A stretch of DNA of 49,272 bases from Kordiimonadaceae bacterium. Its GTDB lineage: Bacteria; Pseudomonadota; Alphaproteobacteria; Sphingomonadales; Emcibacteraceae. The stretch covers positions 1 through 49,272 of the forward strand of contig JABJKT010000186.1 in the NCBI GenBank assembly GCA_018660225.1. The letters are read 5' to 3'. Positions 17,455 through 25,023 of this stretch are shown here, one piece after another. Numbering within the stretch: the stretch's first letter is position 1; each line of letters begins with the position of its first letter. Made by a program: the position numbers and the translations under genes. The notes under the pieces were generated by a model. The model made no database searches, was not told where the DNA came from, and saw only the letters and a program-made list of their open reading frames with translations.

Positions 17455-18222
17455 ATGGAAGGCAATAAAAGCACGGCATCGGCTAAATCCGTTAACCCCG
17501 ATGAAATTGAGCATTTTTCATCAATGGCGGAAACATGGTGGGACCCAAATGGGCCGTTTAAGCCGCTTCATCAGCTTAATCCAACGCGAATCGGCTTTGT
17601 TAAGAGCCAGATTTGTGAGCATTTTGGCCGTGATGAGAATAGCGAAAAGCCGCTTGAAGGCCTAAGAATTCTCGATATCGGTTGTGGCGGGGGGCTTCTG
17701 TGCGAGCCAGTGGCGCGCCTTGGTGCAACCATAGTCGGGGCAGATGCGGCAGAAAAAAACATAAAAACGGCCCGCGTCCATGCTGAAAAAATGGGCCTTC
17801 CGATTGACTATAGACATATTTCAGCGGAAGTGCTTGCCGAGCAGGGCGAAAAGTTTGATGTTATTTTAAATATGGAAGTCATTGAGCATGTGGCTGATAT
17901 TTCTTCCTTTTTAGACGCCTGTTATCTTCTTCTGAAGGATGATGGCATGATGACATTATCAACGTTAAACCGGACCGTAAAATCATGGGCGATGGCGATT
18001 GCGGGGGCTGAGTATATTTTACGCTGGCTTCCTATTGGCACCCATAACTGGCAGAAATTTCTTAAGCCATCAGAAGTCTGTTCGCTGGCGCAGGATAGTG
18101 GCTTTAGCGTCAATGTCATTAAGGGCATGGTTTATAATCCGCTTAAATCAAGCTGGGCGCTGGACGATCATGATTTTTCTGTTAATTACGTGGCCCGGGC
18201 CGTAAAATCAAATCATGGATAA
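17455..18222 (+). CDS. ubiG: Ubiquinone biosynthesis O-methyltransferase UbiG
   Basis: SAM-dependent enzyme that performs both O-methylations in ubiquinone synthesis. The 255 residues have the typical N-terminal segment HFSSMAETWWDPNGPFKPLHQLNPTRI (about 20-46), SAM motif I in LRILDIGCGGGLLCEPVARLGA, GADAAEKNI as the acidic motif, and NMEVIEHVADISSFLDAC. The C-terminal GTHNWQKFLKPSEV is also diagnostic. It overlaps the downstream fdhD start by eight bases, so the two are probably cotranscribed, while lysC lies divergently upstream. The gene implies a ubiquinone-based respiratory chain. Confidence 0.97.
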   Translation: MEGNKSTASAKSVNPDEIEHFSSMAETWWDPNGPFKPLHQLNPTRIGFVKSQICEHFGRDENSEKPLEGLRILDIGCGGGLLCEPVARLGATIVGADAAEKNIKTARVHAEKMGLPIDYRHISAEVLAEQGEKFDVILNMEVIEHVADISSFLDACYLLLKDDGMMTLSTLNRTVKSWAMAIAGAEYILRWLPIGTHNWQKFLKPSEVCSLAQDSGFSVNVIKGMVYNPLKSSWALDDHDFSVNYVARAVKSNHG

Positions 18223-19012
18223 ACCACTTTCACATAAATCAATGCGTATCTGGACGTCAGACAGCGACGTGCGCGAAGAGCGTGCCATTACTAGTGAAGT
18301 GCCGGTGGTGCTTGAATATAATTGCGTAACATTTGCCGTCATGATGGCATCACCGTCTGATCTTATAGATTTTTCTTATGGCTTTAGCCTTACCGAAGGG
18401 ATCATTGAAAAAACAGGCGATATTATTTACGCGCAAATCAAAGATGCGCCCAAGGGCAAAGTAGCGGCGATTGAAATAAATGCCCGCGCATTTCACAAGT
18501 TGGAAAAATATAACAGAACCCTTACCGGGCGCACTGGCTGCGGGCTGTGCGGTGTTGATAAGCTGGAGCAGGCCATTAAGCCGCTTGAAAAAGTTGTCTC
18601 AGACTTAAAAATCAAACCGGAAACGGTCCATAAATCAATGCAGGACATAAAATCCCATCAGCTGCTCAACAAGGAAACCGGCGCGATGCATGCGGCGGCC
18701 TTTGTTGATGGGGACGGCGAAATAATTGCGGTTCGTGAAGATGTCGGGCGTCATAATGCGCTTGATAAACTTATCGGTCATTTGATGCGTGAGAAAATTG
18801 ATGCGGCGAGCGGATATGTGCTTATTACCAGCCGCTGTAGTTTTGAAATGGTGCAAAAATGCGCCATTGCCGGCATTTCCCTTATTGCCGCGGTTTCAGC
18901 GACAACCGATATGGCGATAAAACTTGCCGAGGAAGCCGGCGTGACCGTGGTCGCCTTTGCGCGGCGCGGTGGGCTTAATGTGGTGGTTGATCCTGAAAGT
19001 CGTCTTACTTAA
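18215..19012 (+). CDS. fdhD: Formate dehydrogenase sulfur carrier FdhD
   Basis: Transfers sulfur from a cysteine desulfurase to the molybdenum (bis-MGD) cofactor, which is needed for formate dehydrogenase activity. The 265 residues include the SYGFSLTEGII region, the sulfur-carrying double-cysteine motif in TGRTGCGLCGVDKL (about 109-122) and VREDVGRHNALDKLIGH, then SRCSFEMVQKCAIAGI. Starting ATG overlaps the end of ubiG. The convergent neighbour mobA makes the dinucleotide form of the same cofactor, so the pair supports a molybdoenzyme encoded elsewhere; none is in this window. The 3' end overlaps the end of mobA by eight bases. Confidence 0.95.
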   Translation: MDKPLSHKSMRIWTSDSDVREERAITSEVPVVLEYNCVTFAVMMASPSDLIDFSYGFSLTEGIIEKTGDIIYAQIKDAPKGKVAAIEINARAFHKLEKYNRTLTGRTGCGLCGVDKLEQAIKPLEKVVSDLKIKPETVHKSMQDIKSHQLLNKETGAMHAAAFVDGDGEIIAVREDVGRHNALDKLIGHLMREKIDAASGYVLITSRCSFEMVQKCAIAGISLIAAVSATTDMAIKLAEEAGVTVVAFARRGGLNVVVDPESRLT

Positions 19013-19595
19013 CTAACTTTTCAGCCGCGGCCAAATCATCTGCAGTATTGATGTTAAAAAAAGGATCTGCGGCTGTGTCCCAGCAGACTTCTGAAACAGG
19101 ATACCCCGCAATAAAATCCATCATTTTACGTTGATTATATTGCAGAGCCTGCTTTAATTCATCAAGCAAGGATATATGCCAGAGGGCGAGAACCGGATGA
19201 ATGCGCCCTGCGGATTTTGCCGCCACGATGGGATTTTCACTATGCTCAAGCAACCTCAAAACAAAATCATCCGGAATAAACGGGGTATCGCACGGCACAG
19301 TAACAATGTGCGAAAAGTCGTTTTCCTTAGCATAATTCAGCGCGGTATAAAGTCCGGCCATTGGCCCGGCTGACTGTTCCAGATCCGGGACAACTTCTAA
19401 TGCTGTATCAATTTGACGGTTCGCGTTTAATATAAGTTTGTCTACCTGTGGGCTGAGCCGTTCAGTGATATGATCAAGAATGGTTTTGCCGCCGAGGGTG
19501 AGCAAAAACTTATCGCGTCCCCCCATCCGGCTTGAGCGGCCACCAGCAAGAATAACGCCTAAAACGGGGGCGTTATGGATCGCTTGATTGATCAT
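19005..19595 (-). CDS. mobA: Molybdenum cofactor guanylyltransferase MobA
   Basis: Joins GMP to molybdopterin to make the MGD form of the molybdenum cofactor. The 196 residues start with the nucleotidyltransferase signature GVILAGGRSSRMGGRDKFLLTLGGKTILDHI (about 13-43), then VVPDLEQSAGPMAGLYTAL, the metal-binding VTVPCDTPFIPDDF, and a C-terminal FFNINTADDL typical of MobA. Length fits the family. It is convergent with fdhD and lies 6 bp downstream of the DUF1178 gene on the same strand, so it is probably cotranscribed with that gene. Confidence 0.94.
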   Translation of the reverse strand: MINQAIHNAPVLGVILAGGRSSRMGGRDKFLLTLGGKTILDHITERLSPQVDKLILNANRQIDTALEVVPDLEQSAGPMAGLYTALNYAKENDFSHIVTVPCDTPFIPDDFVLRLLEHSENPIVAAKSAGRIHPVLALWHISLLDELKQALQYNQRKMMDFIAGYPVSEVCWDTAADPFFNINTADDLAAAEKLVK

Positions 19596-19601
19596 AATAA
19601 A

Positions 19602-20108
19602 TTAACTGTCTAGTTTATCAGTGCCCGGCACCGGCAGAAGATCAATGCCTTCTTTGATAAGTTCTTCGGTTTCACGGACGGTTGTTTCGCCATAAATGCC
19701 GCGCTTCTCACCTTCGCCATAATGAATTTTGCGCGCTTCTTCGGCAAAATCATCGCCAACATATTCGCACGACTTTTCAACCTGACGGCGGAATTTAGAC
19801 ATCGTGTTATGCATATGTTCGATGGCACGCTTAACGTCTTCGGAGCTGACATCATTGGTCGATGTTGAATGAGCACTGACCATAACCGTATGGTTTTCAT
19901 GTTCGCCCGGCTTATGGTCGGCGACAAAGTTGTCTGGATTATTTTTAGCAGAAATGTTTGGTGACATCAAAGATTTAGAAACCTTTGTACAGCCACAGAG
20001 CGGGCATTCAACAAGATCGCTCTGCGCCAGATTTTCAAAGGCTTCATTATTTTGAAACCATGCTTCAAAAACGTGGCCGTCATTACATTTAATATCAAAT
20101 AATATCAT
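19602..20108 (-). CDS. DUF1178 family protein
   Basis: A 168-residue alpha/betaproteobacterial protein of unknown function. The N-terminus MILFDIKCNDGHVFEAWF followed by VECPLCGCTKVSKSLMSPNI (about 34-53) resembles a small zinc ribbon with cysteines at about 8, 36 and 39. The C-terminal half has the conserved FAEEARKIHYGEGEKRGIYGETT block that defines DUF1178. It commonly sits, as here, next to the carbon-nitrogen hydrolase and grxC genes. Molecular role is not established. Confidence 0.92.
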   Translation of the reverse strand: MILFDIKCNDGHVFEAWFQNNEAFENLAQSDLVECPLCGCTKVSKSLMSPNISAKNNPDNFVADHKPGEHENHTVMVSAHSTSTNDVSSEDVKRAIEHMHNTMSKFRRQVEKSCEYVGDDFAEEARKIHYGEGEKRGIYGETTVRETEELIKEGIDLLPVPGTDKLDS

Positions 20109-20186
20109 AATATTTTCTAACTCTGCTTAAGCTCAAACGCCTTTTGGCCAACTTTCCCTCAACGGGACAACTAATTGGCTATCTGT

Positions 20187-21014
20187 TTATATAGCAACAT
20201 TTTTGTCGTGGGTCAAAGACGCAATGCGATTTCTTGCTTCAAGCACCTTTTTTGTATCTATTTCCGCTAAAGTAACGCCCGGTTTTTCACCGCCGTCACC
20301 AAGCACATTGCCCCATGGATCAATGATAAGTGAATGACCATAAGTTTTTCGGCCATTAGCATGATCGCCGCCCTGAGCGGGGGCAAAAACATAGGCACCA
20401 TTTTCAATAGCCCGCGCCTTAAGTAGAGTATGCCAGTGGGCCTTACCGGTCACATATGTAAAGGCCGCAGGTACGGTTAGCATAATAGCGCCGGCCTGCG
20501 ACAACATGCGGTAAAGATAGGGGAAACGTAAATCATAACATATAGATAAGCCAACTTTGCCCCACGGCAAATCGGCGATTACCGCCTTATCACCCGCTTG
20601 ATACGCGTTTGATTCCCGGTAGGGTTTCTCGCCGGGGAGATCCACATCAAACATGTGAATTTTATCATAGGAGACAACTTTTTCGCCCTCAGGTGAAAAA
20701 AGGAAACTGCGATTGGCTGCTTTGTCGCCTTCTTTAATGGCGATTGAGCCAAGAAGAAGCCAAATGTTCAGCTCGCCCGCCAGTGCTGCAAAATGACGCC
20801 ATGACGTATCGTCCGCCTCAGAGCAGATCATATCCGTCACGCTTTTGCTATCCGCATCAAACAGGGTGGTCATTTCGGGGGTTAGCACAAAATTGGCACC
20901 GCGCGCCGCGGCCTCACGAATTAACGCCTCGGCACTTTTAATATTATCCTCAATAACATCACTTGATGTCATTTGAATCAGGCCAACTTTGAAAATATCA
21001 TTCTGGTTATTCAT
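20187..21014 (-). CDS. Carbon-nitrogen hydrolase (Nit2-like omega-amidase / nitrilase superfamily)
   Basis: Cysteine hydrolase of 275 residues. The catalytic triad can be placed as Glu in LTPEMTTLFD (about 43-52), Lys in YDKIHMFDVDLPG and Cys in GLSICYDLRFPYLYR (about 150-164). The family, including mammalian Nit2 and NIT1, hydrolyses deaminated glutathione or omega-amides such as alpha-ketoglutaramate. Its location directly downstream of glutaredoxin grxC (about 20 bp) is conserved in alphaproteobacteria and favours a glutathione-repair role, which is inference. The start ATG at 21014 precedes FKVGLIQMTSS normally. Confidence 0.9.
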   Translation of the reverse strand: MNNQNDIFKVGLIQMTSSDVIEDNIKSAEALIREAAARGANFVLTPEMTTLFDADSKSVTDMICSEADDTSWRHFAALAGELNIWLLLGSIAIKEGDKAANRSFLFSPEGEKVVSYDKIHMFDVDLPGEKPYRESNAYQAGDKAVIADLPWGKVGLSICYDLRFPYLYRMLSQAGAIMLTVPAAFTYVTGKAHWHTLLKARAIENGAYVFAPAQGGDHANGRKTYGHSLIIDPWGNVLGDGGEKPGVTLAEIDTKKVLEARNRIASLTHDKNVAI

Positions 21015-21034
21015 GACTTAAACTACCATATAAG

Positions 21035-21292
21035 CTATCTGCCTAACAAGGCATCAAGATGTCCGGCACGGTCAAGGGCATAAAGTTCGTCACTACCGCC
21101 AATATGATCGCCGTCAATAAAGACCTGCGGCACAGTGCTTGCGCCTCCACTGCGTTTAAGCATTTCCGCTTTATATTCGTCTTTTGCCCAAATATTATAT
21201 TCTTTGAAATCATCCGTTTTGCTAGCGAGCAGGTTTTTTGCCAGCGAACAATAGCCGCATCCCGGCCTCGTATAAATTACTACTTCAGTCAT
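21035..21292 (-). CDS. grxC: Glutaredoxin 3
   Basis: Small thiol-disulfide oxidoreductase of 85 residues that uses glutathione to reduce disulfides. The dithiol active site is CGYC in YTRPGCGYCSLAKNLL, the cis-proline loop is STVPQVFIDGDHIGGSDEL. Length and motifs match class I dithiol glutaredoxins (GrxC). It is located between the frameshifted comF and the Nit2-like hydrolase, in a set repeated in many alphaproteobacteria (comF-grxC-nit-DUF1178). Confidence 0.96.
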   Translation of the reverse strand: MTEVVIYTRPGCGYCSLAKNLLASKTDDFKEYNIWAKDEYKAEMLKRSGGASTVPQVFIDGDHIGGSDELYALDRAGHLDALLGR

Positions 21293-21366
21293 ATTCTGGG
21301 TCCAATTAATATTAAACGATGTCTGATATATAGTTTTTTAAAAGTCGATTGCAATATTCAAATCGA

Positions 21367-22184
21367 TTATTTTATATTTTGCGGTGAAACCACGCGAAAT
21401 ATTGTCAGGACATTAACTTTCCCGGCCCCTGCTTTTTTTAACGCCTTGGCGCAATTTTCCGCCGTTGCGCCCGTGGTATAAACATCATCGATCAGAAGAA
21501 TGTTTTTATTTTTAAGTTCAATATTTTGGTCTGGACCAACTTTAAAGGCCCCTTTAACATTTTTAGACCGCTTGTTTATATTGCCCTGCTGAGGGGCGTG
21601 TTTTTAGTGCGTATCAACAGTTCCGGTGCATGATCAATATATAAATCACGGGCGAGAATTGCTGATAAAAGCGCCGATTGGTTATAGCGCCTTTTTAAAA
21701 GTCGCCTTTTATGAAGTGGCACAGGAATGATCAGATCTGTTTGCTTAAAAATATCGCTGCCCGCCTGTTTTAACAGCTTGGCAAAATAGCGAGCATATTC
21801 AAGTTTATCCTGATGCTTAAAACCAATGATCATGGCACGACTATCATCATCATAACGCAGTGCCGATACCGCCTTATCAAATGAACGGTCCCTGTTTTGA
21901 CAAGCGCCGCAACGGTTTTCACCAATTGCATTATAATCGATACCCATTTCAAAACCGAACGGATAACCGCAGCAGCTGCATTTGGGATCCGATATAAAAT
22001 GAAGCTCTTTCCAGCAGTCCGGACATATATTATGAGCCTGATCGACGCGGGCCGCACATTTGAGACATTTTGGTGGCAGGGCAATATCAAGGGCCTTATG
22101 GCTGAGATTTTTTATTGCGAGAATTGTGTTATTAATTCCCCGCTTTATAAATTGCCGCTTTTCGTTCTCTCTCAAAAATGCCAT
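21367..22184 (-). pseudogene. ComF family phosphoribosyltransferase-like protein, frameshifted
   Basis: Frame one encodes 202 residues: an N-terminal double zinc ribbon (CLKCAARV...CPDCW, CSCCGYPFG...CGACQ) and VSALRYDDDSRAMIIGFKHQDK, DLIIPVPLHKRRLLKRRYNQSA. It stops at 21576 just after RTKNTPLS. In the next frame the rest of the family continues immediately as PQQGN, then RSKNVKGAFKVGP, and the PRPP-binding motif ILLIDDVYTTGAT, ending at the TAA at 21367-21369. Adding one base in the C run (four G at 21593-21596 on the plus strand) restores a protein of about 272 residues. It is either a real frameshift mutation or a homopolymer sequencing error. ComF-type proteins relate to DNA uptake in competent bacteria, but the role here is unknown. 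Its start is only 9 bp from the divergent methyltransferase gene. Confidence 0.85.
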
Positions 22185-22193
22185 ATAGTCACT

Positions 22194-23099
22194 ATGACAC
22201 AGAAAAAGCCAACATTTAAAGCATCATTAAAAGAAACTGATATTTTTAATCGGACGCTGCTTCAGCTTAGGCGTGAAAATTGTGCTGAAAATTTTGAAAA
22301 ACATGCTTTTTTAAATCACGAAATCAGCCAGCAGCTTATTGATAATCTTCAGGACATAAAAAGAGATTTTAAAACCGTCCTTAATATGAACGTTCGCGGA
22401 GAGGCCCTCAGAACCCATTTGCAAGATAGCTTTATCTTTAATCAGGATATTTCCTTTAATATGGTGAGGCAGAGTAAGACCTGTTCCATTCAGGGCGATG
22501 AAGAGTTTTTACCCGTAAAACATCAAAGCCTTGATCTAGCGTTAAGTTGTCTAAACCTACATTGGGTTAATGATCTGCCGGGAGCATTGCTGCAAATTTT
22601 TAGAAGCCTGAAGCCTGATGGTTTGTTTCTTGGCGCTATGTTTGGTGGTGGGAGCCTAAACGAACTGCGCTCTTCAATGCTAAAAGCCGATATTGACCAC
22701 AGAGGGGGAAGTAGCCCGCATATTTCACCCTTTATGGATATCCGCGATGCTGGCTCGCTTTTGCAAAGGGCAGGGTTTTCGCTTCCTGTGGCCAGCACGG
22801 AACAGATCACCGTAACCTATAGTGATGCCTTCTCACTGATGAAGGACCTTAAGGGTATGGGCGAAAACAATGCGCTTATCAAAGGCTTTAAAGGCCTATC
22901 GTCACGCGGCCTTATGATGAAGGTGGCAGAATATTATCAAGACGCCTTTGCTAATGCCGACGGGCGAATTCCCGCCACTTTTGATATCATCTATCTGCAG
23001 GGATGGGCGCCCCACGAAAGCCAGCAACAACCGCTAAAACCGGGCAGCGCTAAAATGGCTCTTAAAGATGCTCTTGGGTTTGAGCCGCCAAGCTCATAA
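22194..23099 (+). CDS. Methyltransferase-domain protein (BioC / NDUFAF5-like)
   Basis: A 301-residue protein with a class I methyltransferase-like fold. Visible parts are the middle motif LDLALSCLNLHWVNDLPGALLQIFRSLKPDGLFLGAMFGG, typical of the BioC/NDUFAF5 group, and a C-terminal substrate domain with HISPFMDIRDAGSLLQRAGF. In this group NDUFAF5 hydroxylates an arginine of a complex I subunit, and BioC methylates malonyl-ACP. The glycine-rich SAM motif I, expected around residues 60-75, reads KTVLNMNVRGEALRTHL and lacks GxGxG, so SAM binding may be weakened. The open frame extends far upstream over comF, but the ATG at 22194 matches the family start. The stop overlaps that of mutT (6 bp, convergent). 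Confidence 0.75.
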   Translation: MTQKKPTFKASLKETDIFNRTLLQLRRENCAENFEKHAFLNHEISQQLIDNLQDIKRDFKTVLNMNVRGEALRTHLQDSFIFNQDISFNMVRQSKTCSIQGDEEFLPVKHQSLDLALSCLNLHWVNDLPGALLQIFRSLKPDGLFLGAMFGGGSLNELRSSMLKADIDHRGGSSPHISPFMDIRDAGSLLQRAGFSLPVASTEQITVTYSDAFSLMKDLKGMGENNALIKGFKGLSSRGLMMKVAEYYQDAFANADGRIPATFDIIYLQGWAPHESQQQPLKPGSAKMALKDALGFEPPSS

Positions 23100-23540
23100 A
23101 AAATCGCGGATCATGGCGATGAGGGGTATATCTGCTAGGGGCATGGGGTAATTTTTTAGATCGGCGATTTTAACCCATTTTAAATTCTGGCCTTCCTGTG
23201 GCTGGATGATGCCGTCCCATTTGCGGCAAACATATACCGGCATAAGAAGATGAAAATCATCATAGCTATGCGACGCAAAGGTAAAGGCGGCAAGACAGGA
23301 TTCTGTTGTATCGATGTCGAGCTCTTCTTTTAGTTCACGGATCAGCGCGCGTTCAGGCGTTTCGCCCGGCTCTACTTTACCGCCAGGAAATTCCCAAAGT
23401 CCGGCCATGCTTTTACCTTCCGGGCGCTGGGCAATTAGAACGCGGCCATCAATATCAATCATCACCACCGCCGACACGGTAATCATATTAACGGGCCCGG
23501 TCGGCCTACCGCCGGGTGGTTCAGGACAAAATTCGCTCAT
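23094..23540 (-). CDS. mutT: MutT-type Nudix hydrolase (8-oxo-dGTP diphosphatase)
   Basis: Removes oxidised guanine nucleotides from the pool by hydrolysing 8-oxo-dGTP to the monophosphate. The 148 residues contain the Nudix box GGKVEPGETPERALIRELKEEL (about 53-74, split here as GGKVEPGETPERA and LIRELKEELDI), preceded by RPEGKSMAGLWEFP, a MutT signature, and followed by the C-terminal WVKIADLKNYPMPLAD. The start ATG at 23540 follows the argJ stop with 3 bp between and has a GGAG inside the argJ end at 7 bp; a later ATG at codon 19 also exists but is less well placed. argJ-mutT is a usual alphaproteobacterial pair. Confidence 0.94.
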   Translation of the reverse strand: MSEFCPEPPGGRPTGPVNMITVSAVVMIDIDGRVLIAQRPEGKSMAGLWEFPGGKVEPGETPERALIRELKEELDIDTTESCLAAFTFASHSYDDFHLLMPVYVCRKWDGIIQPQEGQNLKWVKIADLKNYPMPLADIPLIAMIRDFL

Positions 23541-23543
23541 TCA

Positions 23544-24770
23544 TCAGCTCCGGTAGTCAGCATTTATGGTGATATAATCATGGGTAAGGTCGCAGGTCCA
23601 GACGGTAGCGCTACCGTCGGCAATGCCCACATCAATTTTGATGTCAATTTCCGCACCCTTAAGATGTTCGGTGCAAATTGTTTCATCATAACCCGCCACG
23701 CCCATGCCGTGCTCGGTCACTTTTTGTCCACCAATTTCAATTTTTAAGGCGTCCCGGTCCGCTTTTTCACCGGCCTTACCCACCGCCATGACAATGCGGC
23801 CCCAATTGGCATCTTCGCCAGCGATGGCTGTCTTTACCAATGGTGAATTGGCGACGCACATGGCAATGCGCTTGGCGGCACCGTTATTTTCAGCACCTGT
23901 GACAGAAATAGTGATAAATTTGCTAGCCCCTTCGCCGTCCCTCACCACTTGATGGGCAAGATCAAGCATCAGATCAGCCAACTTTTCCTTAAAGTCGTCT
24001 AACACAGGATCTGTCGGATCATCAACTGGCGCGCCTTTACCCGTTGCAAAGGCGAGAACGGTATCTGAGGTGGAGGTATCACTATCAACGGTGATTGAGT
24101 TAAAGGATTTGTCGCAGGTTTGCTTTAATAGTGCCTGCAGTACATTTTGTGAAAGGGATGCGTCGGTAAAAATGAAGCCGAGCATGGTTGCCATATCAGG
24201 TGCAATCATGCCGGATCCTTTGGCAAAGCCGTTTATGGTAACTTCCTGATCACCAATTTTGGCTGATCTGGTCGCCCCTTTAGCAAATGTATCGGTAGTC
24301 AGGATCGCTTTTGCAGCACTTTCCCACTTATCGCTGTTTAGATTTTTTGCGGCGGCTGTTACATGGGTATTAATAAGTTCTGCTTCAAGCACTTCGCCGA
24401 TCACCCCAGTGGAGGCCACATAAACCTGATCCATATCGCATGATAGGCTATCTGAAACGGCCTTTATAGTTGACGTCATGGCGTCATCGCCGGATTTGCC
24501 GGTAAAGGCATTGGCATTTCCCGCGTTTACCAATACCGCCCGGGCCAGTTTATGTGTCAGAAGTATATCACGGCACCATCCAACAGGAGCAGAGAAGCAT
24601 TTTGACGTGGTAAAAACACCGGCAGCCACCGCGCCTTCATCAAAAGTGACCAAGAGTAAATCGTCGCGATCTTTATATTTCATTGCCGTCGCTGCCGAGG
24701 CAAGCTTTACGCCCTCAAGAGCGTTTAGTTTTGGAAACTTTGTTGGTGCCAGAGGCGATACATTGGTCAT
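23544..24770 (-). CDS. argJ: Bifunctional ornithine acetyltransferase / N-acetylglutamate synthase
   Basis: Arginine biosynthesis enzyme that transfers the acetyl group from N-acetylornithine to glutamate, and in bifunctional members also acetylates glutamate from acetyl-CoA. The 408 residues show the autocleavage site in GFAKGSGMIAPDMATMLGF (about 178-196), where the cut falls between Ala and Thr of ATML, giving alpha and beta chains with the new N-terminal Thr as nucleophile. NAGNANAFTGKSGDDAM and GEDANWGRIVMAVGKAG are also diagnostic. Whether it is mono- or bifunctional cannot be told from sequence alone. It is divergent from secA across 253 bp and followed by mutT. Confidence 0.96.
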   Translation of the reverse strand: MTNVSPLAPTKFPKLNALEGVKLASAATAMKYKDRDDLLLVTFDEGAVAAGVFTTSKCFSAPVGWCRDILLTHKLARAVLVNAGNANAFTGKSGDDAMTSTIKAVSDSLSCDMDQVYVASTGVIGEVLEAELINTHVTAAAKNLNSDKWESAAKAILTTDTFAKGATRSAKIGDQEVTINGFAKGSGMIAPDMATMLGFIFTDASLSQNVLQALLKQTCDKSFNSITVDSDTSTSDTVLAFATGKGAPVDDPTDPVLDDFKEKLADLMLDLAHQVVRDGEGASKFITISVTGAENNGAAKRIAMCVANSPLVKTAIAGEDANWGRIVMAVGKAGEKADRDALKIEIGGQKVTEHGMGVAGYDETICTEHLKGAEIDIKIDVGIADGSATVWTCDLTHDYITINADYRS

Positions 24771-25023
24771 GATTTTATCGTTTTAATCTTCTTTGGTTGC
24801 CGTATATGCCATCTTATAGGCCGCAAAAAGAAGGATTGTCTATATTTTCTCTTAAAAATTTGAGTAATATGGCCATCAAACATTGACTTAAGGGCCGTAC
24901 ACTCTTATTTGTGCTACTCATATATATGTGTAAATTTTTGAATTTTAGCTTAAAATTATAACAGGCTTTATATTCAATAAAAAAAGGGTGCGGTAAAACC
25001 AGCGCCCTCGTAGGAAAAAAACA
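24771..25023. promoter_or_regulatory. argJ-secA divergent intergenic region with a hairpin next to the secA ribosome site
   Basis: The gap is AT-rich and has no gene. A stem-loop at 24986-25007 (GGGTGC with GCGCCC, extended by GGT with ACC across a bulged A, loop AAA) ends 4 nt before the AGGA ribosome site (25012-25015) of secA. A possible promoter is TTGACT (24883-24888), 17 bp, TATTTG (24906-24911); its -35 is good and its -10 weak. The hairpin could modulate secA translation, but no known secA riboregulator of this form is recalled. Confidence 0.4.

Noticed and set aside
21897-22193. Long N-terminal extension of the methyltransferase gene over comF
   Set aside because: The extra 99 codons are antisense to comF. 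The ATG at 22194 gives the family-like start.
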